From Epiperipatus broadwayi (lineage: Eukaryota > Onychophora > Udeonychophora > Euonychophora > Peripatidae): a stretch of DNA of 64,000 nucleotides. Of the stretch, positions 36,201 through 48,108 are shown piece by piece; within the stretch, counting starts at the first letter, position 1, and each line of letters begins with the position of its first letter. The stretch is taken from the NCBI GenBank assembly GCA_028023455.1, contig JAQFVV010000036.1, forward strand, positions 4,711,576 through 4,775,575. Direction: 5' to 3'. Made by a program: the position numbers and the translations under genes. The notes beneath the pieces were generated by a model. That model made no database searches, was not told the DNA's origin, and saw nothing but the letters and a program-made list of their open reading frames with translations.

Positions 36201-37019
36201 AAGGCAGTTAGTCTATTCCAGCCTCCAAAAGCTAGTAGGTGCATAAAAGTGGACTATTGGCCAAAGAAAAGGCCTGAAAATATTGCTAAAGACTAACGTA
36301 TTAGGCTAAGGAATGAGTTGTGATATGGTGCAGCTCTTCCAAATAGTGAAGATAATGATGAATTAGACATACAATGTAAGTCAATGATTAGGGATTACCA
36401 AACTAATTGAAGGGTTGGAAATGTAAGAGATCAATAATAGGACAAGTTTCAATGGCAGTCAACATTCACAATTCACTGTTTTTAAAGATGATTCTGAGGA
36501 AGGCATAGTGAGTTCTGAAGATGGGTCAATAGCTATGCAAGATGAGATTTTTTTCAGTGATACTTAGTGATTCAACGTCTATCATTATTTTGAACTATGT
36601 GGTGTTTTGATACATACTTAATCTGATTTTGTTCATCTGGATTATCATAGCATAATGAATAATAGTTAGACAAATGTAAATATACTAATACATACATACA
36701 TATCCAGACAATTTAATTCCTTGCTCTATTCAAACTTTGACAACATTTTAACTTTATTGGTATCCATATCTGATTTTATAGCAAAAGTAATATCCTCTCT
36801 TTGACCAAAACAAGTTATGAAAATACTTCAAATTATTTTATTATTTGACATAAAATAATCATCCATTCAACCTTCCAGAAATTGATAAAAACCTGTGAGA
36901 GAATGATAATAGCAAAATTCTTCTTAAACATACAAATCATCATTTACTATCCAAACAAATTCTTTTAACAATTTTGAAAAGATTATGGATATCTAAACAA
37001 TATTATTAATGTAAACAAA
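36201..37019. other. Non-coding stretch after ORF1 relic
   Basis: Short open pieces continue to about 36560 (SQFTVFKDDSEEGIVSSEDG), then nothing. No ORF2 follows, so the LINE is truncated or interrupted. Confidence 0.4.
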
Positions 37020-38902
37020 TATAATGGTGCGGACCTATGGGTCTTACCATATCTGCACTACAAGGGTGCCATCTAGGCATTTAAACCTAGAAAATTTATA
37101 TAGTAGGCAGATACATAGGTTAAGAAAACAAATTTTGTATATATTTTATTCCGACCATTAGCCCAATATCATGAGCTCAGTGGAAGAGCAGAGATTTATA
37201 TTTTATAAATTCTTTTCTAAGAATATTTCAATATTTAAAAAAGAATAAAATAAGCCACTGCCAGTAATTATACACACAAACATTTATTAACGCACATATA
37301 AATTTTGAATCATTTTTAGCATTTCTTTTACTTTATAATTTAACTTGATTTTAGAATTTAATTTACGTTTTAACTTTTCTAAGTTCGCACAGATAAGTTG
37401 AATATTTTATTAAAGTGTCGAGTATGAATAGACTACATAGATCGCATTTTAAAATATTCTATCCCTGATTTAACCTTAGGCAAAAGTTCGCAGTCAAACC
37501 AATGCCAATCTATCTGATAAATCGATGTATTCAATGTAGCATGAATACGACAGCACCAAAATGACATACTGTCAGGAATGTACATCTGAACAGCATGGTT
37601 AATAGATGACATTGACTCTCAACCAAATAGGAATGCTACATCCATCGGCAAGAAGAACAATAAACAAAAAAACTCCATAGGAAGGGACTGCATTTTCCAT
37701 GTTACTATCCCTTCCATAGGCAAAAAGGGGGGTGCGGCATATAAATCGATCCTGCAAGTAGAGAATCTCATACTACATTTACTAATTACACCTATATATC
37801 CAATCCATTGACCCAATTTAACTACGAAACAAATAATCTAAGATTTACCCTCCCTTAAACTAACATAACATTACGAATCTATGCAGCCATTCACGCCCGA
37901 CTTAAATTTATCATTTATTACAAGTTGTTTAACAAAAAAAAAATCATAATTAAACTTAAAAGAACAAAAAAAAAAAAATTAAATGGAAGTGATTACAAAA
38001 ATAATAATAAAATACATCAAATAACATTATTAATATTAATTTATGTTGGTCAGATAGGATTCTATTTGTATTATTTACTTAAAGGTTTAGAATTTAGAGT
38101 TCTTATTGTTTCCAAATTAATATTTATTAGAGTTCATAAAGTTCTTATGGTTTTAAAAATGTTCATTAGTTATATAGTCTTACTGTTTTAGAAAAGTTCA
38201 TCCTTTACAGTTGCTTGCTATTTAGAATCCAGCATTAAATCCCCCGATGATCCTGTGGTCCTCAATATAGGAAAAACGATGTTTCATTTCCTTTTTTTTT
38301 TATAACAACTGAAAGAATTGAAAGTGCATCTTTTAATCCCTTCACCTCCAATTCTCCAACTTAACACATCTCTGTCCTCTCTTAAATTTTCTTCACTCAC
38401 TAAAAATTTATTTCCAAACTTTTTTTTTATATGTAACTTTTGGATCCAATGGACATTACATCATCGATGATGATGATCCTTCGATTGAGGTCTGATTCCC
38501 TGATGGATTTCTTTCATTGGCCATTCTGTTCCTATCATTTTTCCTCTCCTATCTGACCTTTGCTTATGCATTTTGAAATGCCCAAGGGCTAGTTTACTTT
38601 TACTAATTAAAATAATCATTTCCATTTTATACAATAGAAGTAATTAAATTATTTTGCAAACTTAAAGATATATAATTTTATCTCTAAATCTTTTTAAGTT
38701 TTTGCTTTCAAAATACTTTTTCTCCTTTTAATAAAGTTTTATTTTAATAATTTTTTTCATTTGTGCGATTTTATATATATACGAGTTTAAGATAGAATTA
38801 ATTTTCAATTTTTATGTCTTAAAAAAAAAAGTTTTTAAATGTGAACTTTTCAGTGTCTCAATTTTTTTTAAAAATAATGTAACGGTGTATGTGCCTGTTA
38901 CA
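37020..38902. repeat. 1.88-kb unclassified repeat, copy A
   Basis: Collinear with copy B (39611-42265 minus its MITE). It starts TATAATGGTGCGGACC, which can form a short hairpin with the following GGTCTTACCAT, and ends TGTAACGGTGTATGTGCC(TG)TTACA, another small inverted repeat. No coding sequence recognised; the short minus frames (for example 37619-37816) are also disrupted in copy B. It contains the empty TTAA target (37287-37290) of the piggyBac MITE. Confidence 0.85.
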
Positions 38903-39610
38903 TATCAGTAAACTTGCTTAAAAAAAAAATAAGCAAAAAAAAAATTTTTTTTACGTAGGGTTAGTAATTACGGTACACGATTAATGAAGACATTTACAAA
39001 ACCATTCGGTTAGTAATTTTTACAAAAAGACTATATATAAAAAAAATGTTTACTATCGTTTTCCTAAGGACTATCTATGTTTACGCCTCCTTCCCCCAAG
39101 AATTCAATTTTTTCCTAATTTTATTTCTACCAAATGGCACGACAAGCAAATTATATAAATTATTTATTTAAGAAGGTTGTATTGAGGTAAATATGTTTTA
39201 AGAAATAATGGGTTTATATGTGTATATTTGCAACACAATTATATATACCACCAACTTATTTATGACTGATCGAAATGCTTACATAGGGTTACACTGAAGT
39301 AAATTCCCAAAAAGTACTCATCGTAAGGTACGACATTTACAATCATAAACTTACATGGCTGTGCACACCTATACACATTAAAAAAAATGAAACATTAATT
39401 GCAACCTTTTGACTTTTTTTTTTTTTAAAAAAATTAGTTTTAAAATTATTAATATCTTTTCTTCCACGTTTTAAATATATGTTCTATTTCTTTTTGGCAG
39501 TGCTTTTATAAGATTTAACGTATATGGTAGATAAAACATTCCATTAAAAAAAATTATTTGCTCAGGGTATTGGTGGTTTATTAAAGATTGGCTCATGTTG
39601 GGAGTCCAAT
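38903..39610. other. Unique spacer between repeat copies A and B
   Basis: About 700 bp without a recognisable gene or repeat. Confidence 0.5.
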
Positions 39611-42265
39611 TATAATGGTGCGGACCTGTGGGTCTTACTGTATCTGCACTACAAGGGCGCCATCTAGGCATTTGAACCTAGAAAATTTATATATTAGGCA
39701 GATACATAAGTTAAGAAAAAAAATTTGTATATATTTTATTCTGACTGTTAGCCCAATGACACGAGCTCAGTGGAACAGCAGAGATTTATATTTTATAAAT
39801 TCTTTTCTAAGAATATTTCAATATTTAAAAAAGAATAAAATAAGCCACTGCCAGTAATTATACACACAAACATTTATTAACCCTTTTCCCGCCTCTTACA
39901 AGGCCTCTCGTCGACATCTGATGTCACTCTAACTCTGCCAGTTCTCATGCTAAAATATTCGTTTGACAGGTATTGATTAGGTTTTTAAAAGTTCTGTAAG
40001 ATGGTGCCCTCTTCCGAATTATTTTACAAGTAAAAAATCAAAAAAAACCGCATTTAAACCTAAACAAAGAAAGAACATTGTCAGTCATTGGTTGTCAGCG
40101 AGCTCTCAGCCGAAAAAGACATTCTGATTGGCTGGAAAGAACAAAGAAACCGCCTGATCAAAGAAAATAAAGAAAAACGCTGAGATTTTCATTTCGAATG
40201 CAATTTTAAGTATTAAAAAAATATAATTTCAGAAATTAAACTAGTTTTTTAAAAAATATACTAAAAAAAACAAAATTATTTTCGAAAAATATTGAAGATT
40301 TTAGTAAAAATATTTAAGATTTAGCAAAAAGAAATCTTTACTTTTCCAGAACGTAACATTGAAAAAAAGCATTTGCGTCACCACTTTTTTGTTTAGACAT
40401 TCGCTTTATATTTGCCGAAATTGAATATATTTTATAATAAATAAATAACAATTTATTTTTGAAAAAACTTTCGTTCTCTTTCAATACCCTGAAAAATTAG
40501 TAATATACTTTTTATAAATGTATCTGAGTTGAATTTAATATTATAGGCGAATATGTTTTAACAATAGGCTTTGTCTTCAGTTTGTGAGTTGGCCAATTAA
40601 AAGATTTGATTTTTACCTCATACAACCAATAATATAATTAGCGGTTTAAGGGTTAACGCACATATAAATTTTGAATCATTTTTAGCATTTCTTTTACTTT
40701 ATAATTTAACTTGATTTTAGAATTTAATTTATGTTTTAACTTTTCTAAGTTCACACAGATGAGTTGAATATTTTATTAAAGTGTCGAGTATGAATTTTCT
40801 ACATAGATCACATTTGAAAAGAAAATATTCTATCCCTGATTTAACCTTAGGCCAAAAGTTTGCAATCAAACCAATGCCAATCTATCTGATATATCGATGT
40901 ATTCAATGTAGCATGAATACGATAGCACCAAAATGACATACTGTCAGGAATGTACATCTGAACAGCATGGTTAATAGATGACATTGACCCCCATCAAATA
41001 GGAATGCTACATCCATCGGCAAGAAGAACAATAAACAAAAAACTCCATAGGAAGGGACTGCGTTTTCCATCTTACTATCCCTTCCATAGGCAAAAAGGGG
41101 GGTGCGGCATATAAATCGATCCTGCAAGTAGCGAATCTCATACTACATCTACTAATTACACCTATATATCCAATTCATTGACCCAATATAACTACGAAAC
41201 AAATAATCTAAGATTTACCCTCCCTTAAACTAACATAACATTACAAATCTATGCAGCCATTCACACCCGACTTAAATTTATCATTTATTACAAGTTGTTT
41301 AACAAAAAAAATCATAATTAAACTTAAAAGAACAAAAAAAATTAAATGGAAATTATTAAAAAAAAATAAAATAAAATACATCAAATAACATTATTAATAT
41401 TAATTTACATTGGGCAGATAGGATTCTATTTGTATTATTTACTGAAAGGTTTAGAATTTAGAGTTCTTATTGTTTCCAAATTAATATTCATTAGAGTTCA
41501 TAAAGTTCTTACAGTTTTAGAAATGTTCATTAGTTATATAGTTCTTACTGTTTTAGAAAAGTTCATCCTTTACAGTTGCTTGCCATTTGGAATCCAGTGT
41601 TAAATCCCCCGATGATCCTGTGGTCCTCAATATAGGAAAAACGATGTTTCATTTCTTTTTTTTTTATAACAACTGAAGGAATTGAAAGTGCATCTTTCAA
41701 TCCTTTCACCTCCAACTCTCCAACTTAACACATCTCCGTCCTCTCTTAAATTTTCTTCACTCGCTAAAAATTTATTTCCAAACTTTTTTTTTATATGTAA
41801 CTTTCGGATCCAATGGACGTTATGTCATCAATGATGATGATCCTTCCATGAGGTCTGATTCCCCGATGGATTTCTTTCATTGGCCATTCTGTTCCTATTA
41901 TTATTCTCCCATTTGACCTTTGCTTATGCATTTTGAAATGCCCAAGAGCTAGTTTACTTTTACTAATTAAAATAATCATTTCCATTTTATACAATAGAAT
42001 TAATTAAATTATTTTGCAAACTTAAAGATATATTTTTATCTCTAAATCTTTTTAAGTTTTTGCTTTTAAAATACTTTTTCTTTTTTTAATAAAGTTTTAT
42101 TTTAATAATTTTTTTTGTCTGTGCGATTTTATATATATACAAGTTTAAGATAGAATTAATTTTCAATTTTTATCTCTTAAAAAAAAAAAAGAAGTTTTTA
42201 AATGCGAATTTTTCAATGTCTCAATTTTTTAAAAAAATAATGTAACGGTGTATGTGCCCATTACA
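39611..42265. repeat. 1.88-kb unclassified repeat, copy B (with nested MITE)
   Basis: Same termini and order as copy A, diverged by scattered substitutions and small indels; without the MITE and one TTAA it is about 1879 bp. It directly precedes the decayed gypsy gag, so it might be that element's long terminal repeat, but no third copy is found downstream of the RT remnant. Confidence 0.85.
39881..40652 (+). mobile_element. piggyBac-like MITE (copy 2), TTAA target duplication
   Basis: 772 bp flanked by TTAA at 39877-39880 and 40653-40656. Copy A of the host repeat has a single TTAA at the same place, proving the insertion boundaries. Terminal inverted repeats CCCTTTTCCCGC / GCGGTTTAAGGG begin CCC, as in piggyBac-type elements. 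Non-coding, so non-autonomous. Confidence 0.9.
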
Positions 42266-42289
42266 CAAGAAATAATACTATGATTCTCT

Positions 42290-44130
42290 ACCAATATTTA
42301 TGGAACTCTGTTCACTCTGATTTTGGTCAGTGTAACTCATGAATTGTTTAGCAAAATAATGGAAGAGATGATTCAAGGTAAAAATTAAGATATGAAATGA
42401 ATAATAAACTTAAGATGCAAAGTAGAGAAAATAAAGAATTAAAGAAGAAATAAATGATAAATTTGAGGTTTTTAAGTAGAGAAATGTATAATAAGTTTGT
42501 TATTCAAAGTAAAGAAATGAATAATAAATTCAAAATTCAAAGTAAAGAAGATATAAGAGAATTAAAGGTATTGTCGGGATAATTCAATATTATTCTACAC
42601 TTGTTTAAAATTGAGTTAAATGCCATGAATGCAATATTTGAAGAATTAAAATATAATTTGGATGTTATATTAAGAGAATCATGTGACAAATGTGACAGCA
42701 GGTTCAATGAATTGAAAGAACAATTGAATAAGTTACAAGAGAGATTAGAAGGGAGATTTAAAAATTTAAGTAGTGAAATTAAAACATGTAAAATTGAGTA
42801 TTAAGACTTGGAGAAAAAGTATGTAAAAATTTAGAAAGCTTACAAATATGACCAGCAAGCATAAAAATTAGAATTAAATAATATTAAAATAAAATTGAAA
42901 GATATACAACACAACATGAAAGTACAATATAAAGAGGTATGTAATAACATAATAAGACTGGTAATAAAACAAAGAAGTTGCAAAAAGTATGCAAAGAATC
43001 ACAGAGTTATTTAAAGAGTATGCAAAAAGAACTGAACAGTATCAAACAAATGATACCAGGAGAGTTAGATGATTTAAAGGACAGGTTATATAAATATCAA
43101 TTATCTTTACAGGAATTAAAAGGTTATAACAAAAAGCAGGAAGAAATTTACAGTAAGAAGGAAAACAATAATAAATGTCTATAACAAAAGATACAAAAAT
43201 GTTTTGAGCAGCAAGAAATAAGTATGAATAATAGGATGCCTATGATTTTAAATGATAGTTATGTTAGTACTGAAGAGGATCCTTGTCAAATATAGTTATG
43301 ATCACATAGATAGGGCTTATAAATATGCATGTGAAGTAGGTAAGGTCTGAAGTAAAGTTGATTATGATATGTCATTGCTATATGGTGAGGAGAATAGTAA
43401 ACATATGTGTTGTTCATAAAATTAAAGATAAGCGTATGAATAGCAACATAGCTGGAATTATACAGGTTAAAGTTTTCAAATGGAGAACATAAGAACCTCA
43501 TAGAATATTTAAGTGTCTTAGAAGAAAATCTCATGGTATCATTTAAGTGAGATTGAGAAATAACTACTTAAGTGTATCTGTCTATTATTGGAGGAAATCC
43601 TTGCTAACAGCCAGGAACTTAAGTAAATTTTAAGTACATCCTGTTGAATAGTTTTATGAAGAAAAGAAAAACAGGACAACATTAATTATCAGATTGGTCA
43701 GGACAAGTATCGTCTTAATAAAGGCAGATATACTCAATTCTTTTGCATGCATGTGGCTAAATTGAAAATGCTGACCACATTTTTGTTATCAGAAAACCAA
43801 ATAAATTGTATATTCAGGATAAATTTGTCAAGAAACATTGAACAATCTTCAATTGTTCCTGACAGAAATAATGTTGTAAAAAAATCCAAAGTACTCTGAG
43901 AGGTCAAGGAAAGTGAAATACCTGTGCAAAATAGTCATAAGTATAATAAGAATAACCACATATATAATATTTCCCACTAGTACATTTGGTAGGAGTAAAA
44001 GAAATAGAAACAATATAAATAAGATTTTTATGTTAATAATAGCAATCATAGGATTGTTGCATCTGTAAATAGCAGTAAACAGAATCATAAAAGTTATGAT
44101 AAATTAGAAAAGGGTGAATGTGCCACAGAA
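42290..44130 (+). pseudogene. Decayed gypsy-like gag (coiled-coil region)
   Basis: Open pieces at 42601-42804 and 42978-43184 are strongly charged with heptad-like leucines (FNELKEQLNKLQERLEGRFK), followed near 43690-43810 by KYRLNKGRYTQFFCMHVAKL and LLSENQINCIFRI, a layout like arthropod gypsy gag (short SExxxI segment after a basic helix). Many stops. It leads into a protease-like segment. Confidence 0.4.
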
Positions 44131-45500
44131 AGTTATCCTGTCAACATATCACAGAATGTAACTGTGAAAATGCTTGGGACTAGGCCTAAAACTAGTATTT
44201 TAGTTTAAACTGGGCCTCATTGAATCATTCCTCACTCCTTGAACCTAGTAGCAAGATAAGTATGAGGAACAACAATATTAATTATCTTCATTCATTAAAT
44301 TTTGAAAGTAAAGATGATAATTATGATATAGCAATAAAAGAATATGTAGATAACATTGTTCAGAAATTAATATCATTATTCAGGATACATTAGTGAAGGC
44401 TTTACTGAATTTAAAAAGCTGAATTTTGATTATATCAGAATAATTGTGCATTAAATTTATTGAAGCAGATTTTTAAATCTTTATGCTACCATTGAAGCAA
44501 ACACATCACATGATCACCATTTCTTATTTGTATGCAAGCTGTTTACACAGAGGCTAACCTTTTCATATAGTAGTACAACCAATGCAAGCTAGAGTAATCA
44601 ATGAATGCAAGAAAGTTTGTGCATAAAATCTCTATCTACTGCCTACTCATCCAATATCCCTAGACTAGTTTCTAGCTTTGATTAGATTGTGCCTTTCAAC
44701 AGTGAGGAGTCTTGTATCTGAAAGCCCTGGACCTAGATTGTCAGATCTAATCCAACACTCTAGAAGCCACCTTTTACCTTATTATCCAACTATAAAGCTT
44801 TGAGTGCAAAATGAAAATACACTAATGTTTTTAATTCAAGCTCATCCGCTAGTATAGTTGTATAGATTTGAACTCAGTTCAGCATCCATACTTTCTAACA
44901 ACCAGTGATTACTCTGATTTGCATTGGTGGCACTACTGAATGGATAGTTTAGCCTCAGTGTAAGAAATGGTGATCATGTAATGTTTAGTGGTTTAAAACC
45001 AATCCTTCCTATTAGAATTATAATGACTGTGGTTATTAAAAAAACAAGAATGTATGGATGCTGAACTGACAATCTTGAATTGAAAAGATTACTGTGTTTT
45101 TATTTTGCACTCAAAGCTTTATATTTAGCTAATAAGATAAATGATGGTTTCTGGAGGGTTGCATTATATCCTAAAATCTAGGTGCGTGTTCTCAAATCCA
45201 AGGCTCCTCAGTGATGAAAACCACTTGTCCAAGCTAAAAACTAATCTGGGAATATTGGATGAGTAGATCGTAGATAGGAATTTTATGCACAAACCTTCTT
45301 GCTTCCATTGATTAAGCCGGCTTCTAATGGTGGTGCTACTGTATAGACAGTAAGTAGTTAATATCCATAGATCAAATATTTTTGATTATATTTGAACTTA
45401 TTCATGAGGTTATAATAGGGTCTGACTTCATTAATTGGATCAGATGTGTTGTTGATTATGTTAATCAAAAATTTATATTAAAAGGGAGAAAAGGTGAGAT
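44131..45500 (+). pseudogene. Decayed gypsy-like aspartic protease, split by a foldback element
   Basis: NVTVKMLGTRPKTSILV-stop-TGP (about 44155-44215) corresponds to the LVDTGA active-site region with the catalytic Asp codon lost to a stop. After the foldback insertion, VIIGSDFINWIRCVVDYVNQ (45408-45467) matches the protease C-terminal V(I/L)GxDFL...VDY pattern. Together they bracket an insertion at 44484-45339. Confidence 0.5.
44484..45339. mobile_element. Foldback element (family C), 0.86 kb, inside protease relic
   Basis: GCTACCATTGAAGC at the left end resembles the reverse complement of the right end (GGCTTCTAATGGTGGTGCTAC). Further in, AAGAAAGTTTGTGCATAAAA / CTCATCCAATATCCC pairs with GGGAATATTGGATGAG / TTTTATGCACAAACCTTCTT. 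A second, nested pair joins 44505-44527 (ATGATCACCATTTCTTA) with 44962-44984. No coding sequence. Confidence 0.6.
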
Positions 45501-45539
45501 TAATAGGGAGATAATTCAAAAAATTTCAGTTTATTAGCC

Positions 45540-46110
45540 TTACAAAATAACTTTAATGAGTTACATTTACAAACAAAATTAGGTGAACCTACTGAGTTGG
45601 ATGACAACTTTAAAGAAATGATTGTTCAGTTACTCTGTACATATAAGGATGTGTTTTAGGAAACATGGTGTGATAAAGAGATATATACATAGAAAGTGCT
45701 TGAAGAACTGACTATATTTCTTTTCAATGTAAAAGCTATCATATTCTCACAGTACAAAGCAGAGGTACTGAAGGAAATTGATCAAATGGTCAAGTAGAAA
45801 ATTTATCATAAAATGTCCTTTATTGGTGGTCATCCATAAAAAGAATAGATCCTTATGTATTTGATTAGATGCAAGGTTCTTAAGTCAATTAATGATTCAA
45901 GAATGTGATGTCCCTCCTACTTTATAAGAATTATTAATTAGATTTAAAAACAAAAAGGTCTGTTCTACAATAGGCTTGGTTGAATAATTACTAATTTTTT
46001 GATAGGGATCATATGCTGGCTTTAGGTTTTAATAAAATTCCATGTGGCATTTGCAAGGCTTATTATATGGGTTTGATGAATTGTCACAAGGTATGAATTT
46101 GCTAATGCAA
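45540..46110 (+). pseudogene. Decayed gypsy-like reverse transcriptase N-terminal part
   Basis: Across frame breaks the sequence reads IVQLLCTYKDVF, then SQYKAEVLKEIDQMVK, then LDARFLSQLMIQECDVPPT and LLIRFKNKKVCSTIGLVE, the order of the Ty3/gypsy RT start (KYKDVF; EIDKML; DARxLN; RFxGKKxFSTxDL). Motif A's aspartate reads G here. The downstream YxDD motif is absent, so the copy ends within RT. Confidence 0.5.
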
Positions 46111-46638
46111 TAAAGTAACATTCCTCATCTGCATCACTCTTAAACCATGCAATGGATTCCAGTCACAATATTGATCTTTCTAAGACCAGGATCATATCCA
46201 AATGTGAAAACCCACATCAATGTATGATCAGAGAATCTATTAAAAGACCAAAAGATACATTAAATCAACAAATGTGATGACACATGTAAACTTCTTCCTA
46301 TTTGAAATTTTTTTTTGAAAAACAAATTAATCTGTAATATTCCTTGAATTTTTATTTGTTGTTTATTTATGTTTTATTATTTAATTTGTTCTGTTTTATA
46401 CGATGTGATATTTCTAGTTGTGGAACTTTAACAATTATTGGAACATTGTTTATAAAGCCTCTGTGACTATCTTTATAGACACTGTTGCCTCTACCATTAT
46501 ATAGAATTCATTTTCTAGTTGAGGGCTTGTGTAATCAAATTAAAATGATGGAATATCTAATTAAAATCTTACATGAATGAACCTGCAAAATATCTTTTAT
46601 ATCTGTAACCCATGAAACATTCATATGAACACACACAC

Positions 46639-46639
<1 letters not shown>
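46111..46639. other. Non-coding stretch
   Basis: No recognisable gene or repeat; ends at an (AT)n tract. Confidence 0.45.
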
Positions 46640-46684
<45 letters not shown>

Positions 46685-46726
46685 TATATATATATATATA
46701 TATAAAGTATATATATATATAAAGTA
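46640..46726. repeat. (AT)n microsatellite
   Basis: Long AT run with short interruptions, left of the inverted hammerhead-repeat pair. Confidence 0.95.
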
Positions 46727-46740
46727 CATTGTCTATACTA

Positions 46741-47650
46741 AACTTAATGTAATTTAGAATGACTTGAATTCAGACTTTCAAGCTCTCTATAGCTATGAAC
46801 TCCATCTTATACAACTGATACATATGACTGCTTCCTTGTGGCAATGATAATAATCTTCAATATATGTACTTCATGCTGAACTAGCACTCAGCATTTGATC
46901 CAAATGACTATCTTCCACATATAAGTACAATTAGTGCTCAGTTTATATTCACAGATCAAATCTTCAACTTTAATGGACAATCTTCAATCTTCTCCACATT
47001 AGAACTCTTCAGCCATCCACATCACTGAAAAATCTAATGATAAAACTCTCAAAGCCCTTGTTGATGTGAATATTATTGTCATACCCATGTTGTATTTAAG
47101 TCACTCTGAGCTGCTCACATATAGGACCTTAAAAAGTCCATTTAGATACACAGAAAAGGGATGGGCAGAATACAGAATGAATATAAAAGTCTGCATTTAA
47201 GTCCTTTTAATTATATTAATTTAGTGTAGACAAGACACTTAATATTTGAAAATTATATATTCATCCAGTATTCTGCCCAGCCCACTTCCATTTATTTAAA
47301 TAGATATATTAAGGTCTTATATGTGAGTAGTCAGAGTGTCTTAAAGTCACTATGGGTAAGACAATAAATGGGCATCAACAATGGTTTTGAGGATTCCACC
47401 ATCAGATTCTCTATTACATAAATGTCAGAAGAGTTGGAAGGTGAAGAGGATTGAAGCTTGTCCTTTAAAGTTTGAAGATTTGCTAGCCTAATATAAATTG
47501 AGCATCGATTGTGTATGTGTGTGGAAGATGCTGATCTGGACAACTGATGAGTGATGGTTCAGCATTAAATATGAATAATGTAGACCATTATCTTTGTCAC
47601 ATATATGTGGTCTTGAGTATCAGTTGTATAGGATGGAGTACTTAGCATTA
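46741..47650. repeat. Inverted pair of decayed hammerhead repeats
   Basis: The left arm (46741 to ~47200) and right arm (~47230-47650) are diverged copies of the 475-bp repeat in opposite orientation, centred near 47215. Landmarks: GTGCTCAG near 46934, CATCCACATCACTGAAAAAT near 47014, and on the right ACCATCAGATTCTC near 47398. The ribozyme on the right (47535-47600, plus) keeps CTGATGA but reads TAAA for GAAA; the left one (46857-46925, minus) has lost CTGATGA. An (AT)n tract lies on each side, and PLE copy 2 follows. Confidence 0.65.
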
Positions 47651-47716
47651 GGGGATTACATATTGGTAAATGCAAGCTATATAGGTCATGTGACATATAA
47701 CATGATTTTATTACTA

Positions 47717-47741
47717 TATATATATATATATATATATATAT
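47717..47741. repeat. (AT)n microsatellite
   Basis: AT run to the right of the inverted hammerhead-repeat pair. Confidence 0.95.
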
Positions 47742-47788
47742 TACAAATAAAATATTTATTAATTACAAATTATTGTAAAAACAATAAA

Positions 47789-48108
47789 AATAATAAATAT
47801 AATGGTAATTAACTATTTTTGAAGTTATAGTATGGTTTAAAAAAATGTCTTTGATATAGTTTTACTTAAGAATTTGTAAATAAGTTGTTAGTGTTATTGT
47901 TATTAATTGTTTTATTGTTATTTAGTTTACATATGCAGTCTTTAAATCTACAGTAGTTTTGGTTAATTACTTAACCCTCCTCAACTGCCATTAAATTCAA
48001 AAAACATAATGGAAGAAAATCTCAAATCCCATGATTCCCAAATTTTAACAATAACAGCTTGTCTATTAATTATATTCTTTTTATTTCTATTTATTAAAAT
48101 TGCCTCCT
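47789..48108 (+). repeat. Left inverted repeat flanking PLE copy 2
   Basis: 47789-47817 is a perfect 29-nt reverse complement of 49574-49602, and 47970-48108 (ACCCTCCTCAACTGCCATTA ... AAATTGCCTCC) is a diverged reverse complement of 49405-49530. The left side carries about 110 bp extra in the middle. Confidence 0.8.

Noticed and set aside
37020-37120. tRNA-derived SINE head at the start of the 1.88-kb repeat
   Set aside because: The minus strand has GGTTCAAATGCC, close to box B, but the spacing is off by a base, no box A lies upstream, and copy A has a mutated version.
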